64,000 nucleotides of DNA from a virus: the IMG/VR virus record IMGVR_UViG_3300020477_001447, positions 1 to 64,000 of that record; one strand, given 5' to 3'. The number at the start of each line of letters is the position of its first letter. Positions within the stretch are counted from its first letter, which is position 1. This document shows positions 29,842-37,908 of the stretch, piece after piece. Under the pieces are notes generated by a model. That model saw nothing but the letters and a program-made list of their open reading frames with translations, was not told where the DNA came from and ran no database searches. A program made the position numbers and the translations under genes.

Positions 29842-31150
29842 GTGGAACATCAAGGATCTAGAAGAGTGGGATAAAAAAATATGTGAATTAGGAGAGTCTT
29901 ATGGGCTGGACTGGTTTGATATTGATTATGAGATAATTGACTATCATGAAATGATTGGCGCTATGTCCTATGTTGGTATGCCAACCCATTATCGCCATTG
30001 GTCTTTTGGAAAATTATTTGAGATAACGCATGCAAAATATACAATGGGGCAAACTGGCCTACCATACGAGATGATTATTAATTCAAATCCAAGCATCGCC
30101 TATCTAATGAAAGAAAACCCAATGAGCACACACTTGTTAACAATGTCTCACTGTGTCGGTCACAGTGATTTCTTTAAAAACAATAGGATGTTCAAGCACA
30201 CTGATCCAGACAATGTAATATCTAAATTTAAATTAGGTTCAAAGAGAATACAACAATATCTTGAAGATCCATCAATAGGCGTCAACAAGGTAGAGAGAAT
30301 AATTGATGCCTGCCATGCGATAAAATACCAGATTCCACGCACACCGGGAATCAAAAGAAGAAGCCAAGAGGAACTTAAGGGCATCTATGTGCAAAAAATG
30401 TTAGATTCTACGGATGGTATCTTTGATGATATAGATTTAGATAAGTTTCCCTTAGAAAGAGATTATAATTTATTAGCCTTCATTCGCGAAAACTCTAGAA
30501 ATCTTAAAGATTGGGAGCGCGACGTTATTTCTATTGTTGAAGAAAATTCTAAATATTTCTTACCACAAGCGTATACTAAGATAATGAATGAGGGTTGGGC
30601 AGTCATGATGCATGAAAAGATTATGAAAGATTTGAATTTGCCCCATGCCTACCATTTGGCTTTTATAAAATTACATAATCAAGTTGTCAGGCCACACCTT
30701 GGTGGTGTTAACCCATATCACTTAGGATATACAATCTTTAAGAAGATCGAAGAAGAAAAAGGATTTGATGAATGCTTAATGGTGCGCGAGGTTCATAATG
30801 ACGTAACATTTTTAAGAAAATATTTAGATGAGCAATTGGCTAGAGACTTGAATTTATTTGCCTTTTCTTACAAAAAGAAGCAAAATGTACACACTATAGA
30901 TGATGTTTCTAACGAAGATGGGTGGGAGAACGTCCGCGATGCTCTAATTAGTACAGTAGGGTTAAACTCAGTACCGGTTGTGTATGTGGAGGAACTAATG
31001 AAAGATAACAGCTTGCACATCGTTCATGACCACGATGGTAGAGATTTAAATTTACAACATGGCCATAAAGTTTATGATCACATAAAAGAGTTATGGGGCG
31101 ACAACGTGATATTTACAACAATAATTGAAGAGGAACTGTGGGAATTCTAA
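29834..31150 (+). CDS. spoVR: SpoVR (YcgB)-family protein
   Basis: ATG 29834 with GGAGG at 29821-29825 is preferred over a TTG at 29819. 438 residues, a little shorter than YcgB (about 510). Family stretches: GLDWFDIDYEIIDYHEM near the N-terminus, GMPTHYRHWSFGK, MSHCVGHSDFFKNN, NEGWAVMMHEKIM (Glu-Gly-Trp block) and LGGVNPYHLGYTIF. SpoVR was named for spore cortex formation in Bacillus, but its homologues in non-sporing bacteria act in stress responses; the biochemical role is unknown. Overlap with the YeaH gene and one-base spacing to PrkA show one operon. Confidence 0.88.
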   Translation: MDEWNIKDLEEWDKKICELGESYGLDWFDIDYEIIDYHEMIGAMSYVGMPTHYRHWSFGKLFEITHAKYTMGQTGLPYEMIINSNPSIAYLMKENPMSTHLLTMSHCVGHSDFFKNNRMFKHTDPDNVISKFKLGSKRIQQYLEDPSIGVNKVERIIDACHAIKYQIPRTPGIKRRSQEELKGIYVQKMLDSTDGIFDDIDLDKFPLERDYNLLAFIRENSRNLKDWERDVISIVEENSKYFLPQAYTKIMNEGWAVMMHEKIMKDLNLPHAYHLAFIKLHNQVVRPHLGGVNPYHLGYTIFKKIEEEKGFDECLMVREVHNDVTFLRKYLDEQLARDLNLFAFSYKKKQNVHTIDDVSNEDGWENVRDALISTVGLNSVPVVYVEELMKDNSLHIVHDHDGRDLNLQHGHKVYDHIKELWGDNVIFTTIIEEELWEF

Positions 31151-31151
31151 A

Positions 31152-33086
31152 ATGAAAAAAACAACAAAATTTCTTAAAGAAATAGATAAACATAAGAGTC
31201 TCAAAAAGGCTGATAAATTTCAAGGTACTTTAGAAGATTATATTAACCTTTTGGAAGAAGATTCCTCTATTTGCAATTTAGCACATAAGAGGTTGTACGA
31301 TGCGCTGTCCAGCTATGGTATTACAGCGATGAAAGAGTCTGACTCTAGATGCAATAAGCTTTTCGGAGGCGAACAGCTAAAAACATACGATTATTTTCAA
31401 GATAAGTTTTTTGGAATGGAACGATCTTTAGCAAAAATCATGCGGTTTTTGAGATCAGCATCGCTCAAAGGCGAAGAGAGTCGACAAGTTTTACTTCTTT
31501 TAGGCCCCGTTGGAGCCGGCAAGTCAGCACTAGTTGAGCATATTAAGCGCGCCTTAGAAGCCTCCGCGCCAATTTATCATATTGAAGGTTGTCCTATACA
31601 GGAGGAGCCTCTTCACTTGGTACCAAGAAGTTTAAGGGAAAAATTTCAAGAAATTTACGGCATAAAAATAGAGGGTGATCTGTGTCCGGTTTGCCGACAC
31701 AATCTCTTAAATGAATATGGTGGCGATTATATGAAAGTACCTGTTGTACAAACAACCTTCTCTATTAGAGGCCGTCGAGGCGTTGGTGTTGTTCCACCAA
31801 TGGATGCTAACACACAAGACACTTCCATACTTATTGGTACAGAAGACATATCTAAACTGGATCTATATCCAGAGGATGATCCTCGCGTATTAAGTCTTAA
31901 TGGTGCTTTTAACGTTGGCAACCGCGGTATTGTAGAGTTTGTTGAGGTCTTCAAAAACGAAATTGAATTCTTACATACAATGATTACAGCAACACAGGAA
32001 AAAGCAATTCCATCTCCAGGCAAGCAAGCCATGATTTATTTTGATGGCGTGATTCTTTCACACTGCAATGAGGCTGAGTGGAATAAGTTTAAATCTGAAC
32101 ACACTAATGAAGCTATTTTAGATAGAATTGTACGAGTTAACGTACCGTATTGTTTAGAATATTCAGAAGAACAGAAAATCTATAAAAAACTTCTAGATGA
32201 GTCTGATTTTGAGTGCCACTTTGCCCCTCACACTTTAGAGTTTGCCTCTATGTTCGCGGTATTATCTCGCCTTAAGCCAACAAATAAGATCGATCTTCTT
32301 ACAAAGATGAAGATGTATAATGGTGAAGAGATAATTGAAAAAGGTTCCGTTCGTAAAATTGATATCGAAGACCTCCGTGAAGAGGTGATAGACGAAGGTA
32401 TGACAGGGATTTCCACTCGGTTTATTATGAAAGCAATCGACAACGCTCTTTCCGATTCAGAAAGGAACATGATTACTCCTATTTCCATTCGAGATTCTTT
32501 AGTTAAGCAAGTTAAAGAACAGATTGTAGATCAGGAAGCCAGAGAAAACTATTTGATTTTCTTACAGAAAGTTCTACACGAGGAATACTTAAGAATTCTA
32601 GAAAGAGAAATTACAAAAGCTTTTGTTTCTGCATATGATGAACAGGCAGAGTCTTTATTTAATAATTACTTAGATCATGCCGAGGCTTATGTGAATGCAA
32701 CAAAGGTCAAGGATCGGGTTACAAAAGAAGAGATTAATCCGGATGAAAACTTCATGGTGTCAATTGAACAACAGATTGGCATCCAGGGTAGTGCTAAGGA
32801 TAACTTTAGAAGTGATATCACAGCATATATGTTTGCAATGTTACGCCGCGGCGAAACTATTGACTGGAGGAGTTATGGCCCGCTTAGAGAGGCAATCGAA
32901 AACAAGCTAGTTGCTTCAGTCAAAGATATATCCCGCATTATTACAAAGAGTAAAAGCAGAGATAATAAGCAAAAAGGCAAATACAATGATATGGTTAGAA
33001 CACTAATAGATGACTACGGCTATAGTGAGGATTCAGCCGCAGAAATTATTAAGTTTGCCGCTAACAATCTCTGGAGAGATTCATAA
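31152..33086 (+). CDS. prkA: PrkA/YeaG-family serine protein kinase
   Basis: 644 residues, the same length as E. coli YeaG (644). N-terminal AAA-like core: GPVGAGKSAL (Walker A, residues 118-127), LIGTEDISKL, ALNGAFNVGNRG-like and TATQEKAIPSPGKQ. Then come the long helical and C-terminal kinase-like portion typical of the family. In E. coli the kinase is needed in long nitrogen starvation; in Bacillus it phosphorylates proteins in sporulation. Catalytic details are debated. All parts are present, so an active kinase is likely. The start codon follows the SpoVR stop by one base; an in-frame start 27 bases earlier is less likely. Confidence 0.9.
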   Translation: MKKTTKFLKEIDKHKSLKKADKFQGTLEDYINLLEEDSSICNLAHKRLYDALSSYGITAMKESDSRCNKLFGGEQLKTYDYFQDKFFGMERSLAKIMRFLRSASLKGEESRQVLLLLGPVGAGKSALVEHIKRALEASAPIYHIEGCPIQEEPLHLVPRSLREKFQEIYGIKIEGDLCPVCRHNLLNEYGGDYMKVPVVQTTFSIRGRRGVGVVPPMDANTQDTSILIGTEDISKLDLYPEDDPRVLSLNGAFNVGNRGIVEFVEVFKNEIEFLHTMITATQEKAIPSPGKQAMIYFDGVILSHCNEAEWNKFKSEHTNEAILDRIVRVNVPYCLEYSEEQKIYKKLLDESDFECHFAPHTLEFASMFAVLSRLKPTNKIDLLTKMKMYNGEEIIEKGSVRKIDIEDLREEVIDEGMTGISTRFIMKAIDNALSDSERNMITPISIRDSLVKQVKEQIVDQEARENYLIFLQKVLHEEYLRILEREITKAFVSAYDEQAESLFNNYLDHAEAYVNATKVKDRVTKEEINPDENFMVSIEQQIGIQGSAKDNFRSDITAYMFAMLRRGETIDWRSYGPLREAIENKLVASVKDISRIITKSKSRDNKQKGKYNDMVRTLIDDYGYSEDSAAEIIKFAANNLWRDS

Positions 33087-33089
33087 ATA
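33082..33089 (+). promoter_or_regulatory. CATAAATA late-promoter-like site before phoH
   Basis: One mismatch to TATAAATA, 10 bases before ATG 33100 and overlapping the prkA stop. The site would give a nearly leaderless message. Confidence 0.25.
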
Positions 33090-33099
33090 TAAGTGATAT

Positions 33100-34437
33100 A
33101 TGACAAAAAAGATATATGTGTTAGATACTAGTGTCTATTTAACAAATGCTGAGTCGATTTTTTCTTTTGATGACAATGATATAATCATTCCTTTAAAAGT
33201 CTTAGAAGAAGTAGACAAGCACAAAAAGCGCCAAGATGGTGCTGGGTTAAATGCTAGAACTATAATTAGAATTTTAGATATTCTTAGAGAAAGTGGAAGC
33301 CTTTATGAAGGCGTGTCTCTCGGTAGAGAATATGGTACTGTCCGTGCTCGTGGGATAGAAACACTACACACAGAGGAATTCCCAGTAGATCTAAATTTAC
33401 AAATTCCAGATCATATGATTATTGCAACGGCTTTGTCGGAAAAAATTGATAATCCCGAAAAGCAGGTAATCATGGTTACTAGGGATATCAACATGAGGGT
33501 TATATGCGACTCTTTGGGCCTATTGTGTGAAGATTTTGTTGATAACAAGATTGTTAAAAGTGGCGACAGTATTTTTACTGGTCACTTAACACACACGATT
33601 GCAGATTGTGAAATAGAAGCATTATATGCAAATGATGATATATATTTGGATCCCTCCGAAATTGACTTGCAACCAAATCAATTTGTAATGTTGACATCAG
33701 ATTTAAATCCGAAGAAAACTGTTTTGACAAGATTTTCTAACTATGTTACCCCACTAAAGAGAGTTGTGGCGTTTAAGAATGGTGTGTGGGGAGTCCGAGC
33801 TAGAAATAAAGAGCAAGCATATGCATTAGATCTGCTAATGAATCCAGATATATCATTAGTGACTTTGATAGGTAAAGCCGGCTCCGGTAAAACTCTTTGT
33901 GCTATAGCTGCCGGCATTCAGCAGATATTAGATATTCCATCCGATGGGAAAGAACCAAGGTATACCAGAATGATAGTCTCAAGACCAGTTCAACCGCTGG
34001 GGAAGGATATTGGCTTTTTACCTGGCACTATGGAAGAAAAGATGCATCCGTGGCTGATGCCAATTCAAGATAATTTACAATTCTTAATGGGTAATGATAA
34101 AGCTACGTTAGAAATGTACATGGAAAACGGTACAATAGAGATAGAGGCTTTGACATATATTCGTGGACGCTCCATCGCGAACGCTTTTATTATAATTGAT
34201 GAAGCTCAAAACTTAACAACTCACGAATTAAAGACTATCATTACAAGAGTTGGTGAAGGAACTAAGATTGTGTTGACGGGAGATGTTGAGCAGATTGACA
34301 ATACTTATATTGATGCCACAACTAACGGGCTAACACACGCTGTTGAAAAATTCAAAGAAACTGACCTAGCTGGTCACATTACTTTGTCCAAGGGCGAAAG
34401 ATCAAAAGTTGCGACACTAGCAGCAAAAATTTTATAG
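33100..34437 (+). CDS. phoH: PhoH-family protein with N-terminal PIN domain
   Basis: 445 residues. Residues 1-130 are a PIN ribonuclease domain (KKIYVLDTSVYLT, IIPLKVLEEVDKHKK, MIIATALS, VTRDINMRV) with the acidic residues in place. Residues 240-445 are the PhoH ATPase: GKAGSGKT (258-265), PVQPLGKDIGFLPG, IIDEAQN and LTGDVEQID. This PIN-PhoH (PhoH2-type) architecture is known to have RNase/helicase activity in bacteria. phoH itself is very common in marine phages. Here it follows the kinase operon and may belong to the same stress-linked block. Confidence 0.93.
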   Translation: MTKKIYVLDTSVYLTNAESIFSFDDNDIIIPLKVLEEVDKHKKRQDGAGLNARTIIRILDILRESGSLYEGVSLGREYGTVRARGIETLHTEEFPVDLNLQIPDHMIIATALSEKIDNPEKQVIMVTRDINMRVICDSLGLLCEDFVDNKIVKSGDSIFTGHLTHTIADCEIEALYANDDIYLDPSEIDLQPNQFVMLTSDLNPKKTVLTRFSNYVTPLKRVVAFKNGVWGVRARNKEQAYALDLLMNPDISLVTLIGKAGSGKTLCAIAAGIQQILDIPSDGKEPRYTRMIVSRPVQPLGKDIGFLPGTMEEKMHPWLMPIQDNLQFLMGNDKATLEMYMENGTIEIEALTYIRGRSIANAFIIIDEAQNLTTHELKTIITRVGEGTKIVLTGDVEQIDNTYIDATTNGLTHAVEKFKETDLAGHITLSKGERSKVATLAAKIL

Positions 34438-34445
34438 GGGAAAAA

Positions 34446-34787
34446 ATGAGTTTAGGCGAAAATCCAACCTTAAATGAGGTTGTAGAAAAAAATACCCAAC
34501 TTAAAGAGTTGGTAGTCAATTATGTTGGCAATGCGCATAATCCAGAAAGTGGTGAAGTTACAGTCGAGATGATTGTTGAAACAATGGCAAAAGAATTCCC
34601 AGAGTTTTTAATGGTTATTGCAGAGGAAAATTGGATTAGAGGATATCATCAGGCTTTAAATGATGTTGAGCATGGTGAAAAATTAGCAAAAGAAGGCCAA
34701 ACTACTGCTACTGAACAGGGATCGGCCCACGCGCAACTTTCTGCCTTGGCAGAAAATAAGCAGAGTTCAACAACGGCAACAGAATAA
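34446..34787 (+). CDS. Protein of unknown function
   Basis: 113 residues; AGGGG before ATG 34446, and the last base of its stop is the A of the next ATG. N-terminal helix (LNEVVEKNTQLKELVVNYVG), a central block EMIVETMAKEFPEFLMVIAEENWIRGYHQAL and a low-complexity Ala/Thr/Gln tail. Marine phages often carry such a gene after phoH, but no role is known to me. Confidence 0.5.
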   Translation: MSLGENPTLNEVVEKNTQLKELVVNYVGNAHNPESGEVTVEMIVETMAKEFPEFLMVIAEENWIRGYHQALNDVEHGEKLAKEGQTTATEQGSAHAQLSALAENKQSSTTATE

Positions 34788-35452
34788 TGAGAGATTTCGT
34801 CAAAGAGTCAGCTACAAAACAGCGGCGGGAATATCACTTGTATGATGATATTACCATGCTAGTGAAAGATTTTCCAGACTCTGACGAAATTGACTTATTA
34901 TCCTTTATATCAGAAGTTGAATCAGTAATACCTCGTCATTATTTTAATAATATTGATGTCGTCTATATTGGAGATTTTGATGATTTAAGCGGGCGTAATG
35001 CTGCTTATTTAGATGGTGCAATATACATGACTAATTCTGAGCCAACTATTTTTGATATGCTGGAAAATATTGTTCACGAAGTTGCGCACTCTCTAGAGGC
35101 ACCCTACAGTGACGTTATTTATGCTGATGGTAAAATTGCAAATGAATTTTTAGGTAAACGTAGAAGACTGCAGTCAATATTAGAGCAAGAGGGATATGAT
35201 ATCCCAGCCAGTTACTATGAGAATGTTGAGTATGATGAATCTTTTGATCATTTTTTAATGGATACGGTTGGATACCCTCTTTTAACTTCCTTAACGATGG
35301 GCCTGTTTATAAATCCATATGCAGCTACATCACTGAGAGAGTATTTTGCTTCTGGGTTTGAAAGCTTTTATCTTTTAGAATCGGACGATGTTAAGAAAAT
35401 AAGTCCTCAGCTTTCTCTTAAAATCAACTATTTACATAAATTGGGAGAGTAA
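34787..35452 (+). CDS. HExxH metallopeptidase-like protein
   Basis: 221 residues. ENIVHEVAHSLE gives HExxH (His97, Glu98, His101). A later LREYFASGFESFYLLES has the E-F-A-x-x-F-E form of the third-ligand helix of lethal-factor-type (ATLF) peptidases. The remaining sequence is mixed alpha/beta. The order and length match phage proteins that I have seen near phoH and that are annotated only as hypothetical. Peptidase activity is inferred from the motif; no signal peptide, so cytoplasmic or virion. Confidence 0.6.
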   Translation: MRDFVKESATKQRREYHLYDDITMLVKDFPDSDEIDLLSFISEVESVIPRHYFNNIDVVYIGDFDDLSGRNAAYLDGAIYMTNSEPTIFDMLENIVHEVAHSLEAPYSDVIYADGKIANEFLGKRRRLQSILEQEGYDIPASYYENVEYDESFDHFLMDTVGYPLLTSLTMGLFINPYAATSLREYFASGFESFYLLESDDVKKISPQLSLKINYLHKLGE

Positions 35453-35453
35453 A

Positions 35454-35852
35454 ATGTTAAAATTTTTTAGTGAATTAAAGAAAGAACTGTCTTTAGACGA
35501 TACAACAAATTTATTAACCGCAACGGTTAAGGTACCTAAAAAGACAAGAAGGAACTCTTTGATCCACGTTAAAGAAAAAACAGTTAGGACTTGGGTTGAA
35601 GGTTCTGGCTACAATATTGTAAATGTTGTTAAACACAATCATATCGATAATAGCCAGGATGTATCAGATAATACTTGGGTTTTTGAGGTCGAAAAATTAA
35701 TTGAAGCTACAACGGAACAAACAAAAAATAAAAAAGTAGTTGACAATTCTGAATCGGAGGATATAATAGAGAGTAAGCCGGTTCAACGACAGAAAAAAAC
35801 TCGCACCACGAGAAAGACAAAATCGAATACGAGCCGCAGAAATGAGGATTAG
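35454..35852 (+). CDS. Small basic-ended protein, unknown function
   Basis: 132 residues. Beta-rich core (LLTATVKVPKK, VRTWVEGSGYNIVNVVK, NTWVFEVEKLI) and a Lys/Arg-rich unstructured tail (RQKKTRTTRKTKSNTSRR). The tail suggests nucleic-acid contact. The last base of its TAG stop is the first base of the next GTG start. Confidence 0.45.
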   Translation: MLKFFSELKKELSLDDTTNLLTATVKVPKKTRRNSLIHVKEKTVRTWVEGSGYNIVNVVKHNHIDNSQDVSDNTWVFEVEKLIEATTEQTKNKKVVDNSESEDIIESKPVQRQKKTRTTRKTKSNTSRRNED

Positions 35853-36628
35853 TGTCTGCAAGAGCGCATATATCTTTTAGTGAGCTAAAGGATTGGAAAT
35901 TTTGTCCGTTTTATCATAACCTAGTTTGGGTACAAAAACTAAAATCATTTGAGGGTAATGAATATACTGCCTTTGGTACTGCTATTCATGATACTTGTGA
36001 AAAGAAACTACTAGGGGAAACCTTTGACGAAGGAAAGCATTTTCTAGCTTCCTTCAAGAAAGGTCTTAATGTATTAGAAGAGAAATCTATAGATTTAGAC
36101 ATGTCTCTTGTAGAAAAGATGATAGGTCAAGGTGTAAGTCTTCTTCCAGATATTGCACCGGCAGTTGATGAGTATTTCAAAGAATACGAGGTGGTTTCCA
36201 CAGAAGAACAACTTTATGAGCCCATCGAAGGCGTTGAAGATCTCCGATTTAAGGGATTCATCGATGCGACAATCAAAACACCAGATGGAAAATATCATAT
36301 TATTGATTGGAAAACTTGCTCTTGGGGTTGGGATGCCCGCCGCCGCCAGGATCCGATGGTCACATACCAGTTGACTTTGTATAAGAAATACTTTTGCGCA
36401 AAGCACAATATCGATCCTAAAAATGTAGAGACTTATTTTGCTTTACTTAAGCGTACAGCTAAGAATGATAAGGTTGAAATTTTCCGTGTGACTAGTGGTG
36501 CAAGAAAAACTGAAAATGCCTTTAAACTTTTGATGAAGGCTGTTTATAATATAAAAAATAAGAAGACGATCAAAAATCGTCTGTCTTGCACAAAATGCAC
36601 GTTTAGGAAAACTGAACACTGCCCTTAA
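35852..36628 (+). CDS. Cas4/RecB-like PD-(D/E)XK nuclease with Cys cluster
   Basis: GTG start 35852. 258 residues with the RecB/Cas4 core: SFSELKDWKFCPF (Cys18), FGTAIHDTCE (His of motif I), LRFKGFIDATIK (Asp of motif II), HIIDWKTCSW (motif III D-x-K) and the QLTLYKKYF Gln-x-x-x-Tyr motif. C-terminal Cys246, Cys249 and Cys257, with Cys18, make the four ligands of a 4Fe-4S cluster as in Cas4/AddB. Likely a single-strand DNA exonuclease for recombination or host DNA breakdown. No Cas genes or CRISPR are near, so it is not a CRISPR adaptation protein. Confidence 0.85.
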   Translation: MSARAHISFSELKDWKFCPFYHNLVWVQKLKSFEGNEYTAFGTAIHDTCEKKLLGETFDEGKHFLASFKKGLNVLEEKSIDLDMSLVEKMIGQGVSLLPDIAPAVDEYFKEYEVVSTEEQLYEPIEGVEDLRFKGFIDATIKTPDGKYHIIDWKTCSWGWDARRRQDPMVTYQLTLYKKYFCAKHNIDPKNVETYFALLKRTAKNDKVEIFRVTSGARKTENAFKLLMKAVYNIKNKKTIKNRLSCTKCTFRKTEHCP

Positions 36629-36636
36629 GGAACAGT

Positions 36637-37908
36637 ATGGACAAAAAAATTAAGATTTTTACTTTGAGCGATCACCCTTTATCTCCATCGGGTGTCGGTA
36701 CTCAGACTCGATATATGATCGAGGAAATGCTTAAAACTGGTAAATATCAGTTTGTAAGTTTTGGTGGAGCAATCAAACATCACGATTATAGACCTACGAG
36801 GACTGAAGAGTTTGGCGATGATTGGATTATATATCCAGTTGATGGTTATGGAGATCAAGATTCTATTAGATCGGTAATCTGGACAGAGAAGCCAGACGTT
36901 TTATGGTTTATGACAGACCCTAGGTTTTGGGGCTGGCTTTGGCAGATTGAAAATGAGATTAGAGCAAACGTGCCGATGGTCTATTACCACGTTTGGGATA
37001 ATAGGCCCTATCCTAATTTTAATAAAAGTTTCTACGACTCTAATGACAACATAGCGTGCATATCAAAGCTTACATATGAGGTTGTGCAAAATGTTTCACC
37101 GGATGTAGAATCGTCATACTTACCACACACTGTGAACACCGAAATCTTTAAAAAGCTCGATCCGGAGGTCATTGAACAATTCAGAGAAACTAGTATACCA
37201 CTTGAATACGAGCCAAACCGGGACAGAGTTTTGTTTTTTTGGAACAATCGAAATGCTAGAAGGAAACAGTCTGGCACTGTAGTCTGGTGGTTTAAAGAAT
37301 TTCTAGACATTGTTGGTCACAATAATGCTGCGCTTATAATGCACACAGAAACTGACGATGTACATGGTCAAGACTTGGAAGCTATTTCCCGCGAGCTTGG
37401 GTTAAACAATGGTCAGTTGGTTTTCTCCAGACAAAAGGTGCCAGCAGAAAACTTAGCCTTGGCTTACAACATGTGTGATTGTACTATTAATATTGCCGAT
37501 GCGGAAGGTTTTGGTTTAGCGACTTTAGAGTCTTTAGCCTGCGAAGTGCCAATTATTGTGACAATGACTGGTGGCCTACAGGAGCAAGTTACTGACGGAG
37601 AGAACTGGTTTGGTTTTGGTCTTGAGCCTGCAGCAAAAGCTATAATTGGCTCCCAGGAGGTGCCATACATCTATGAAGATCGTGTATCAAAAGAGGACTT
37701 TTTAGATGCAATGGTTAAGTTTTATAATATGACTAAAGAAGAAAGAGCGAAAATGGGTGCTGCTGGTAGAAATCACGTACTAACAAATTATTCTTTTGAA
37801 AAATATAGAACCAATTGGGACAACCTTTTTACCAAAGTGCATGAGGAATGTGGCTCCTGGGCTACGCGAAAGAATTACCAGTCTTGGGAGATGAAGGAAA
37901 TAAAATGA
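36637..37908 (+). CDS. GT4-type glycosyltransferase
   Basis: 423 residues with a GT-B fold: N-terminal acceptor domain (LSDHPLSPSGVGTQTRYM with Gly-rich loop), then RVLFFWNNRNARRKQSG and EGFGLATLESLACEVPIIV, the E-x(7)-E nucleotide-sugar signature (Glu-Gly-Phe...Glu-Ser). This is family GT4. It opens the glycan block. ATGA-type overlap with the next gene. Confidence 0.85.
   Translation: MDKKIKIFTLSDHPLSPSGVGTQTRYMIEEMLKTGKYQFVSFGGAIKHHDYRPTRTEEFGDDWIIYPVDGYGDQDSIRSVIWTEKPDVLWFMTDPRFWGWLWQIENEIRANVPMVYYHVWDNRPYPNFNKSFYDSNDNIACISKLTYEVVQNVSPDVESSYLPHTVNTEIFKKLDPEVIEQFRETSIPLEYEPNRDRVLFFWNNRNARRKQSGTVVWWFKEFLDIVGHNNAALIMHTETDDVHGQDLEAISRELGLNNGQLVFSRQKVPAENLALAYNMCDCTINIADAEGFGLATLESLACEVPIIVTMTGGLQEQVTDGENWFGFGLEPAAKAIIGSQEVPYIYEDRVSKEDFLDAMVKFYNMTKEERAKMGAAGRNHVLTNYSFEKYRTNWDNLFTKVHEECGSWATRKNYQSWEMKEIK

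Noticed and set aside
35852-36628. The Cas4-like gene as part of a CRISPR adaptation system
   Set aside because: No cas1, cas2 or repeats in the window; the same fold is common in phage recombination.
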